Positions 14,531 to 21,252 of a stretch of 34,130 nt of DNA are shown here, piece by piece; the stretch's first letter is position 1; every line of letters begins with the position of its first letter. This DNA comes from JAVBLT01 sp031553315 (lineage in GTDB: Bacteria; Verrucomicrobiota; Kiritimatiellia; RFP12; DVOR01). The notes beneath the pieces are model-generated. The model did not search any database. It was not told the origin of the DNA and was given only the letters and a program-made list of their open reading frames with translations. The stretch covers positions 1 to 34,130 of the forward strand of contig JAVBLT010000046.1 of NCBI GenBank assembly GCA_031553315.1, given 5' to 3'. Position numbers and translations under genes: made by a program.

Positions 14531-14559
14531 ATTATAATCGCCTTCCGGCGTAAAGTCAA
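14531..14559 (-). promoter_or_regulatory. near-consensus sigma70 promoter for the corrinoid gene
   Basis: On the minus strand TTGACT (14559-14554) and a perfect TATAAT (14536-14531) are 17 bases apart, 27 bases upstream of the ATG at 14503. This position rules out the longer open frame as the real start. Confidence 0.85.
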
Positions 14560-14686
14560 CGCCAGCCGAAGGTAACAAGATGCGGATATCGATATTTTCG
14601 GAGCGATCCATCCTTTTCCGACACAGCCCGCATCGCTTTAATTCACTTCGGCGCCACGGTTTTTACCGTTTTTTTCACTCCCTCTA

Positions 14687-14715
14687 TTGACACTCCCCCT
14701 CCCATTCGATATACT
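14687..14715 (+). promoter_or_regulatory. near-consensus sigma70 promoter for gap-pgk
   Basis: A perfect TTGACA (14687-14692) and TATACT (14710-14715) are 17 bases apart, about 73 bases upstream of the gap ATG. The leader is therefore about 65 bases. Strong boxes fit a highly expressed glycolytic operon. Confidence 0.88.
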
Positions 14716-14788
14716 CTGCACCTATTTCATGCGGGACGAGTGCACATGCATTTCTCACGCGATATAATCCATAAAGGAGTGTATTACA

Positions 14789-15790
14789 ATGGCTATCAAA
14801 GTTGGCATCAACGGTTTCGGTCGCATCGGTCGCATGGTTTTCCGCGCCGCCATCCAGAATTTCTCCAATGACATTGAGATCGTCGGCATCAACGACCTCC
14901 TCGATCCCGATTACCTCGCCTACATGCTGAAGTATGATTCGGTTCACGGCCGCTTCAAGGGCACCGTCGCCGTGGAAGGCAGCACCCTGGTGATCAACGG
15001 CAAGAAGATCCGCCTCACCGCTGAAAAAGACCCCACCCAGCTCAAGTGGAACGAAGTCGGCGCCGATGTCGTCGTCGAATCCACCGGCCTCTTCCTCGAT
15101 AAGGAAACCGCCCAGGCCCACATCACCGCCGGCGCCAAGAAGGTCATCATGTCGGCCCCCTCGAAGGACGACACCCCGATGTTCGTCTACGGCGTGAACG
15201 ACAAGGCCTACGCCGGCCAGACCATCATCTCCAACGCCTCCTGCACCACCAACTGCCTGGCCCCCATCGCCAAGGTGCTCAACGACAGCTTCGGCATCGT
15301 GAAAGGTCTCATGACCACCGTTCACGCCGCCACCGCCACCCAGAAGACCGTCGACGGCCCCTCCAAGAAGGATTGGCGCGGCGGCCGCGGCATCCTCGAA
15401 AACATCATCCCCAGCTCCACCGGCGCCGCCAAGGCCGTCGGCAAGGTCCTCCCCGAGCTCAACAAGAAGCTCACCGGCATGGCCTTCCGCGTGCCCACGT
15501 CCGACGTCTCCGTGGTCGACCTCACCGTCGTCCTCGCCAAGCCCGCCACCGCCGAGCAGATCAAGGCCGCCATGAAAGCCGCCTCCGAAGGCGCGCTCAA
15601 AGGCGTCCTCGGTTACACGGAAGACAAAGTGGTCTCCACCGATTTCCGCGGCGAAGCCTGCACCTCCGTGTTCGACGCCGAAGCCGGCATCAGCCTCGAC
15701 GACACCTTCGCCAAAGTCGTCTCCTGGTACGACAACGAATGGGGCTATTCCAACAAAGTGTTGGAAATGGTTCGCGTGATGGCCAAGTAA
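14789..15790 (+). CDS. gap: type I glyceraldehyde-3-phosphate dehydrogenase
   Basis: This enzyme oxidises glyceraldehyde 3-phosphate to 1,3-bisphosphoglycerate with NAD in glycolysis. The 333-residue length is standard. Visible are the NAD-binding start KVGINGFGRIGRMVFR, the catalytic SNASCTTNCLAP motif near residues 148-159 (cysteine in SCTTN), and the C-terminal WYDNEWGYSNKV. AAAGGAG precedes the ATG. It is followed by pgk with a 74-base gap that contains a hairpin. Codons are strongly biased to C endings, as expected for high expression in this genome. Confidence 0.97.
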   Translation: MAIKVGINGFGRIGRMVFRAAIQNFSNDIEIVGINDLLDPDYLAYMLKYDSVHGRFKGTVAVEGSTLVINGKKIRLTAEKDPTQLKWNEVGADVVVESTGLFLDKETAQAHITAGAKKVIMSAPSKDDTPMFVYGVNDKAYAGQTIISNASCTTNCLAPIAKVLNDSFGIVKGLMTTVHAATATQKTVDGPSKKDWRGGRGILENIIPSSTGAAKAVGKVLPELNKKLTGMAFRVPTSDVSVVDLTVVLAKPATAEQIKAAMKAASEGALKGVLGYTEDKVVSTDFRGEACTSVFDAEAGISLDDTFAKVVSWYDNEWGYSNKVLEMVRVMAK

Positions 15791-15812
15791 ACGCCTCCCA
15801 AAGAAGCGTCTC

Positions 15813-15844
15813 AAAGGCGGGTGGTGGAAACGCCTCCCGCCTTT
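15813..15844 (+). promoter_or_regulatory. intercistronic hairpin between gap and pgk
   Basis: A 9-bp perfect stem (15813-15821 with 15836-15844) lies between the two genes. It ends in only three T followed by ATCTT, weaker than the pgk terminator. It may be an attenuator or an RNA-stability element giving more gap than pgk product. Confidence 0.6.
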
Positions 15845-15864
15845 ATCTTAAAAAGGAATTGAAC

Positions 15865-17118
15865 ATGAACAAGAAAACACTCCGCGACATCGATCTCAAA
15901 GGCAAACGCGTCGTGATGCGCGTCGACTTCAACGTGCCTATGGCCGACGGCCAGATCAAGGACGACACCCGCATCCAGGGCGCCCTGCCCTCCATCAAAT
16001 ACGTGCTGGACAACGGCGGCTCCCTCGTGCTCATGAGCCACCTCGGCCGCCCCAAAGGCAAAGGCTACGAAGCCGAATTCAGCCTCAAACCCGTCGCCGA
16101 ATACCTCGCCAAAGTCCTTGACCGCAAAGTGGCCTTCGCCGCCGACTGCCAGAAGGCCGACGCCGAAGCCGCCGCCCTCAAGCCCGGCGACGTGCTCATG
16201 CTCGAAAACACCCGCTTCTACAAAGCCGAAGACGGCAAAGTGAAGAAGACCGACGAGATGACCGATGAAGAAGTCGCCGCCAAAAAAGCCGAGCTCAAAA
16301 AAGCCCGCGAAGAAATGGCCAAGAAGCTCGCCTCCTACGGCGACGTGTATTGCAACGACGCGTTTGGCGCCGCCCACCGCGCCCACGCCTCCACCGCCGT
16401 CATCGCCAAATACATGCCCGCCGCAGTCGCCGGCTTCCTCATGGAAAAAGAGCTCGAATACCTCGGCTCCGCCGTTGAGAACCCCATCCGCCCCTTCGTC
16501 GCCATCCTCGGCGGCGCCAAAGTCTCCGACAAGCTCGCCGTGGTGCAGAACCTCCTCGGCAAGGTCGACACCCTCATCATCGGCGGCGGCATGGCCTACA
16601 CCTTCCTCAAAGCCCAGGGCCACACCATCGGCAACTCCCTCTGTGAAGACGACCAGCTCGACTATGCCCGCGCGATGATCGCCGCCGCCAAAGAAAAAGG
16701 CATCAGCCTGCTGCTGCCGGTCGACAGCGTGGCGGCCGACAAATTCGCGCCCGACGCCAACACCCGGATCGTCGATCTCGATGTGCCCGAAGGCTGGATG
16801 GGCCTCGACATCGGCCCCAAGAGCACCGCGCTCTTCGCCGAGGCGATCAAAACCGCCAGAACCGTCATCTGGAACGGCCCCATGGGCTGCTTTGAAATGC
16901 CCGCCTTCAGCAAAGGCACCTTCGGCGTGTGCGAAGCCGTGGCCGAAGTGAAGGGCAACGGCGGCATCTCCATCATCGGCGGCGGCGACAGCGTCAGCGC
17001 CGTGAAGAAATCCGGCCTCGCGCCCAAAATGAGCCACATCTCCACCGGCGGCGGCGCCTCCCTCGAGTTCCTCGAAGGCAAAGAGCTCCCCGGCGTGGCC
17101 GCGCTCAACGACAAGTAA
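15865..17118 (+). CDS. pgk: phosphoglycerate kinase
   Basis: Phosphoglycerate kinase makes ATP from 1,3-bisphosphoglycerate. The 417-residue product shows the RVDFNVPM substrate loop, SHLGRPKGK, the LENTRFY strand, DAFGAAHRAHAS, LGGAKVSDK, and the C-terminal WNGPMGCFE and GGGDS nucleotide-binding motifs. A lysine/glutamate-rich insertion (about residues 126-150) follows LENTRFYKAEDGK, and similar insertions occur in other bacterial enzymes. The ATG at 15865 has AAAAGGAA upstream; the frame is open further upstream only as a shadow of gap. Confidence 0.97.
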   Translation: MNKKTLRDIDLKGKRVVMRVDFNVPMADGQIKDDTRIQGALPSIKYVLDNGGSLVLMSHLGRPKGKGYEAEFSLKPVAEYLAKVLDRKVAFAADCQKADAEAAALKPGDVLMLENTRFYKAEDGKVKKTDEMTDEEVAAKKAELKKAREEMAKKLASYGDVYCNDAFGAAHRAHASTAVIAKYMPAAVAGFLMEKELEYLGSAVENPIRPFVAILGGAKVSDKLAVVQNLLGKVDTLIIGGGMAYTFLKAQGHTIGNSLCEDDQLDYARAMIAAAKEKGISLLLPVDSVAADKFAPDANTRIVDLDVPEGWMGLDIGPKSTALFAEAIKTARTVIWNGPMGCFEMPAFSKGTFGVCEAVAEVKGNGGISIIGGGDSVSAVKKSGLAPKMSHISTGGGASLEFLEGKELPGVAALNDK

Positions 17119-17130
17119 ACGCCCCCCGGC

Positions 17131-17163
17131 AAAAAGAGGATACCGCCCGGTATCCTCTTTTTT
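17131..17163 (+). terminator. strong terminator of the gap-pgk operon
   Basis: AAAAAGAGGATACC pairs with GGTATCCTCTTTTT over a 4-base loop, 12 bases after the pgk stop. It is a textbook intrinsic terminator. Confidence 0.93.
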
Positions 17164-17195
17164 ATGCAAACGCAGCCCCCCGCGCCACTTTCAAG

Positions 17196-17224
17196 TTGAC
17201 ACCGCCGCCCTAAGCGTGTATTCT
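17196..17224 (+). promoter_or_regulatory. sigma70-type promoter for the FHA gene
   Basis: A perfect TTGACA (17196-17201) and TATTCT (17219-17224) are 17 bases apart, 32 bases upstream of the ATG at 17257. Confidence 0.75.
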
Positions 17225-17256
17225 GCCCGTATAACACACTCATAGGATTTTGCAGT

Positions 17257-17754
17257 ATGGCAACACTTACAATTTTAGAGGGACCCGAAATCGGTAAGAC
17301 CTTCGCGCTTACACAGGACACGACCCGAATCGGTCGCAACGCCGCCAACGATTTCGTCATCAACAATCCTTCCGTTTCCAGCGAGCATTGCCTCATTGAG
17401 CACGGCGCCAACGGTTTCAGAATCAAAGACCTTGATTCAACCAACGGCACCCGCCTCAACGGCGAACGGATCGAAATGGCCTCCATCTTCCGCAACGACG
17501 TGCTCACCCTCGGCGACATCCCCCTCTCCATCACCGGAGACGACGTGCCCGAGAACATCGACCCCGTGCAAGTCACCAGCAACATCCCCCGCACCACCAT
17601 CGTGATTCAGCCCGCCCAGGCGAAAACCATCGAAAACCAGGCCTTCGCGAAACGAAGCGACTTCAAGTTTTTCTGGGTTCTCATGGTCGTGGTCGCCATC
17701 GCCGTCATCGCCCTCCTGCTCTACTTCATCAACGTCTTCTACCTCTCCAGGTAA
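17257..17754 (+). CDS. FHA-domain protein with C-terminal membrane anchor
   Basis: This 165-residue protein has an N-terminal FHA domain (about 1-95), which binds phosphothreonine peptides. The conserved residues are present: GRN (G26, R27), SSEH (S41 to H44) and STNGT (N63, G64). A flexible linker follows, then one hydrophobic helix (about 137-160) ending three residues before the C-terminus, so the FHA domain should be tail-anchored facing the cytoplasm. No protein kinase gene is in the window. It is followed by a terminator and then two SPFH membrane proteins; a functional tie to them is only suggested by position. Confidence 0.88.
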   Translation: MATLTILEGPEIGKTFALTQDTTRIGRNAANDFVINNPSVSSEHCLIEHGANGFRIKDLDSTNGTRLNGERIEMASIFRNDVLTLGDIPLSITGDDVPENIDPVQVTSNIPRTTIVIQPAQAKTIENQAFAKRSDFKFFWVLMVVVAIAVIALLLYFINVFYLSR

Positions 17755-17777
17755 TTCGTCGGCAGAAAACCGGCAGT

Positions 17778-17817
17778 AAAACGGCACCTTTTCCTCTCCG
17801 AGAAAATGTGCCGTTTT
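17778..17817 (+). terminator. terminator between the FHA and first SPFH gene
   Basis: AAAACGGCAC (17778-17787) pairs with GTGCCGTTTT (17808-17817), and the loop contains a second small stem (TTTTC with GAAAA). It ends 20 bases before the next ATG and is likely partial read-through control. Confidence 0.7.
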
Positions 17818-17837
17818 ATCTTTGAAAGGATCCAACC

Positions 17838-19322
17838 ATGCGCCAGCCCCCCCCCGGCACCCTCGCACAAAACCCTCTCACCGCCCTCCTCCCCGCCATA
17901 CTCATCGTGCTTTTTCTCCTCGGCTGCGGGTGGGTCTGGTTCTTCTGCCGCATCGAGCCGCCCAACGGCAGAATCGCCGTGCTGACCCGAAAAACCGGAA
18001 CCGACCTCCCGCCCGAACAAATCCTCGCCACACAGCCCGACCAAAAAGGCATCCAGCTCGCCACCCTCCCCGAAGGGCGCTACTTCCGCAATCCCTTCGT
18101 CTGGGACTGGGCAATCGTGAAACAGACCGACATCCCCGCCGGCAAATTCGGCGTCCTCGTCCGCCGTTACGGAAAAAACCCCCAGGACGGCGGCATCATC
18201 GCCACAAACGAAGATGAAAAAGGCATCGTCCGCGAAGTGCTCGGCACCGGCAAACACCGCATCAACCCCTACGCCTACGATGTGATTTTGTGCGACGACA
18301 TCAAGATCGACCCCGGTTACGTCGGCGTGGTCACGTCCCAAATCGGCCGCGACATCCTCAACGACCCCACCCCACCCGCCCCCATCGAGCAAGGCTTCCT
18401 CGTCGCCCCCGGTTCCAAAGGCGTCCAGGCCGCCGTCCTCAAAGAAGGCACCCACCGCCTCAACCCCTACATCTACGCCGTCTCCCTCGTCAACATCCAA
18501 AGCCAGCGCTACGAATTCAGCGGGGAAGACGCCATCCGCTTCCTCACTTCCGACGCCTTCCCCATCACCGTCGAAGGCACCATCGAATTCAACCTCAGCC
18601 CCGACAAAGCCGCCCGCCTCACCCAGGAAGTCGGCGATATGAAAGACATCATGGAGAAGCTCATCCTCCCCAGCGCCCGCGGCTTCTTCCGCATTGAGGG
18701 ATCCAAGAACGACGCCACCGAATTCATCTTCGGCGAATCCCGCCGCGTCTTCCAAGACAACCTCGAGCAATACCTCAAAAAGACCTGCGAACGCTGGGGT
18801 ATCTCCCTCAACTCCGTGTTGATCCGCGACATCATCCCCCCCCAGGAAATCGCCCAGATCATCCGCGACCGCGAGCTTGCCGGCCAGGAATCGCGCCGCA
18901 TCGAGCAGCAGATCATCCAGGCCCAATCCATGGCCGAGCTCGAAAAACAAAAGATGCTCGCCGAGCAGAACCAGCGCAAAGTCGCCGCCGAAACCGACCA
19001 GATCCAGAAAAAAATCGCCGCCGAGCAGCGCAAAAGCGAGCAGACCATCGCCGCCCAGGCCCAGCTCAACGTCGAAGCCATCCGCCTCAAGGCCGCCGAG
19101 GCCGACGCCCAGGCCCAAATCACCGCCGCAGAAGCCGATCGGAGCGTCGTCGCCGCCCAGAACCAGGCCAAAGCCGAGACCCTCCGCACAGAAATCGTCG
19201 CCCACGGGTCAGACGCCAACTACATCCGCGCCCGCCTTTACGAAATCACCGCGCCCAAAATCCAATCCATCCTCACGACCGACGCGAACAGCGCGCTCCT
19301 GAACCTCCCCGCCGCCAAGTAA
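17838..19322 (+). CDS. membrane-anchored SPFH/flotillin-like protein with three N-terminal repeats
   Basis: This 494-residue protein has one N-terminal membrane helix (about 15-37, ending WVWFFCRIE). Three tandem modules of about 55-60 residues follow (roughly 41-94, 98-152 and 155-217). Each has a G-x-(V/I)-(G/A)-V strand, a KG(I/V) turn and a closing motif such as HRINPYAYDV or RYFRNPFVWD. An SPFH/band 7 domain (about 218-350) comes next, then a long alanine/glutamine/glutamate-rich coiled coil (about 340-450). SPFH proteins form large membrane-bound rings or cages. The gene is 12 bases upstream of a paralogue, so the two products probably assemble together. A run of nine C (17846-17854) encodes prolines near the N-terminus. 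Confidence 0.85.
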   Translation: MRQPPPGTLAQNPLTALLPAILIVLFLLGCGWVWFFCRIEPPNGRIAVLTRKTGTDLPPEQILATQPDQKGIQLATLPEGRYFRNPFVWDWAIVKQTDIPAGKFGVLVRRYGKNPQDGGIIATNEDEKGIVREVLGTGKHRINPYAYDVILCDDIKIDPGYVGVVTSQIGRDILNDPTPPAPIEQGFLVAPGSKGVQAAVLKEGTHRLNPYIYAVSLVNIQSQRYEFSGEDAIRFLTSDAFPITVEGTIEFNLSPDKAARLTQEVGDMKDIMEKLILPSARGFFRIEGSKNDATEFIFGESRRVFQDNLEQYLKKTCERWGISLNSVLIRDIIPPQEIAQIIRDRELAGQESRRIEQQIIQAQSMAELEKQKMLAEQNQRKVAAETDQIQKKIAAEQRKSEQTIAAQAQLNVEAIRLKAAEADAQAQITAAEADRSVVAAQNQAKAETLRTEIVAHGSDANYIRARLYEITAPKIQSILTTDANSALLNLPAAK

Positions 19323-19334
19323 AGGATTTTTCCA

Positions 19335-21035
19335 ATGAAAAAATCATTCATCCCCATCATCCTCATTCCCATCCTCGGGCTTCTCCTCATCTACGGCGCC
19401 TGGCTCTGGTTCTTCTGCCGCATCGAAGTCGACGCCGGAGAGATGTGCATCCTCACCGCCAAAACCGGCGCCGACCTTCCCCCCGGCCAAATCCTCGCCG
19501 AAGAAGGCCAGAAAGGCATCCGCCGCCAGCCCCTCCCCGAAGGCCGCTACTTCCGCAACCCCGTCGTCTACGACTGGTCCGTCATCCCCGCCGCCTCCAT
19601 CCCCGCGGGAAAAGTCGGCATCGTCACCTCCAAAGTCGGCGCCGAGCTTCCCCAGGGCCAGATCCTCGCCCCCGACACCCGCAGCAAAGGCGTGTGGAAA
19701 GACGTCCTCGGCCCCGGCACCTACCGCCTCAACCCCGAAGGCTACACCATCACCTTGGCCGACGCCGTCAACATCCCCATCGGCTACGTCGGCATCGTCA
19801 CCTCCCAGACCGGCGCCCCCGCCCAGCCCGGCAGCTTCGCCAAGCCCGGCGAAAAAGGCGTTTTGCAAGACATCCTCCAACCCGGCCTCTACTACATCAA
19901 CCCCCGCGCCTATCAGGTCGACGTGCTCGAAATCGGCATGAACCAAGTCTCCATCATCGGCGGCACCGGCAGCGTCATCCTCACCAAAAGCCAGATTGGC
20001 AACGTCGCCGAAAACGTCAGCGACCTCCAAAACGCCACCATTCGCAACCAGCAGGTCAAACGCGAAAACTACCTCAACGCCAACCTCGACCAGGCCTTCC
20101 TCCAGCAGCAGGCCCCCCGGAAAGCCATCAGCAAAGTGACAAGCAGCATTGATCAAGACGTCAACCGCAAGCTCCAAAAGCTCGCCAAAGATGAATCCGT
20201 CGCCTTCGGCATCAACCGCTTCGTCTCCTTCCCCTCGCGCGACGGCTTCCAGATTTCGCTCGACATGACCGTCGAGTTCGAGCTCATGCCCAACGAAATC
20301 GCCCGCATCTACATGCTCTACGGCGACCTCCCCGCCGTGGTCGACAAAATCATCCTTCCCCAGATCCTCTCCGTCTCCCGCATCAAAGGCTCCACCTACA
20401 AAGCCCACGACTTCATCAACGGCGACGGCCGCCAGGCCTTCCAGACCGCCCTCACCGAAGAGCTCACCCGCGTGCTCAAAGAGAAATACATCCGCGTGCA
20501 CAACGCCATCATCCGCGAAGTGGAAATCCCCGACACGATCCTCGAGCCCATCAAACAGGCCAGCCTCTCCAAAGAGCAGGATCTCACCAACAAAGCCCGC
20601 CAGGAGACCGCCCGCAAACAGGCCGACCTCAACACCCAGACCGCCCTCATCGAGCAAAACCGCCTCCAGGTTCAGCAGGAGACCGAGAAACTCGTCGCCA
20701 CCATCGCCGCCCAGGCCAAGAGCGACGTCGCCTCCATCGACGCCGAGACCACCCTCGCCGTCGCCCAGGTCAATCTCGAGAAAGCCCGCATCCAGGCCGG
20801 CCGCACCCGCCTTCTCGGCGAGACCCAGGCCAAAGCCCAGTTCCTCGTGGCCAACGAACACGCCAAAGGCGAGAAGCTCCGAGCCGCAGTCTTCAGCGCC
20901 CCCGGCGCTCTCGCCGACCTCGTCTTCGTGGAAAAACTCAACCCCGAGGTCGACATCAAGATCATCCACGCCGGCGAAGGCACCCTCTGGACGGATCTCA
21001 AAACCTTCGCCCCCGCCATCCCCGTCAAAAAATAA
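19335..21035 (+). CDS. second membrane-anchored SPFH/flotillin-like protein
   Basis: This 566-residue paralogue of the preceding gene has the same plan: an N-terminal membrane helix ending LWFFCRIE, then three modules (about 32-82, 89-145 and 146-200) with closing motifs RYFRNPVVYDW, YRLNPEGYTI and YYINPRAYQV. It then carries an extra segment of about 80 residues (205-285, glutamine/asparagine-rich) absent from the first copy. The SPFH core (about 286-420, with FQISLDMTVEFELMPNEIARIY) and a coiled coil (about 405-500) follow. A ribosome binding site (AAAGGA) lies between the genes. A strong terminator follows. Confidence 0.85.
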   Translation: MKKSFIPIILIPILGLLLIYGAWLWFFCRIEVDAGEMCILTAKTGADLPPGQILAEEGQKGIRRQPLPEGRYFRNPVVYDWSVIPAASIPAGKVGIVTSKVGAELPQGQILAPDTRSKGVWKDVLGPGTYRLNPEGYTITLADAVNIPIGYVGIVTSQTGAPAQPGSFAKPGEKGVLQDILQPGLYYINPRAYQVDVLEIGMNQVSIIGGTGSVILTKSQIGNVAENVSDLQNATIRNQQVKRENYLNANLDQAFLQQQAPRKAISKVTSSIDQDVNRKLQKLAKDESVAFGINRFVSFPSRDGFQISLDMTVEFELMPNEIARIYMLYGDLPAVVDKIILPQILSVSRIKGSTYKAHDFINGDGRQAFQTALTEELTRVLKEKYIRVHNAIIREVEIPDTILEPIKQASLSKEQDLTNKARQETARKQADLNTQTALIEQNRLQVQQETEKLVATIAAQAKSDVASIDAETTLAVAQVNLEKARIQAGRTRLLGETQAKAQFLVANEHAKGEKLRAAVFSAPGALADLVFVEKLNPEVDIKIIHAGEGTLWTDLKTFAPAIPVKK

Positions 21036-21053
21036 CCTCACTCCCCCAACCGG

Positions 21054-21090
21054 CGCGGCGCCCGGATTCCTCCAGGCGCCGCGTTTTCTT
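21054..21090 (+). terminator. terminator after the SPFH pair
   Basis: A 9-bp GC-rich stem (21054-21062 with 21075-21083) is followed by TTTTCTTTT. It ends a few bases before repeat copy B. Confidence 0.88.
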
Positions 21091-21093
21091 TTA

Positions 21094-21252
21094 GAGCATG
21101 TTTCGAATGAGATTTCCGAATTTTGCGAAGGTGAATTTTGGTTTTTACAAACGCTTGAGGCGAGCCGTAGCAACGCTACGGCGATCTGAAAGGGTGAAGT
21201 TCAAAAACAAAAAGCACCGAGAAAAAGCGGAAAGATCAATCGAAATATGCTC
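21094..21252. mobile_element. 159-bp MITE-like element, copy B, in a stop codon
   Basis: Same length as copy A (1556-1714), with five differences by eye, which points to recent movement. It is flanked by TA at 21092-21093 and 21253-21254. Inverted ends and the central palindrome around the AAC loop are conserved. Here the right end meets a gene: the TAG stop of the minus-strand C10 protease is the flanking TA plus the terminal base of the element. Joining the flanks without the element restores TAA. Confidence 0.87.

Noticed and set aside
14504..14611. N-terminal extension of the corrinoid protein
   Set aside because: The extension covers a near-consensus promoter, and the ATG at 14503 has a ribosome binding site and fits the family length.
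14656..14675. Plus-strand hairpin ACGGT-TTTT-ACCGT with T-run upstream of the gap promoter
   Set aside because: The stem is only 5 bp and no plus-strand gene precedes it, so there is nothing obvious to terminate.
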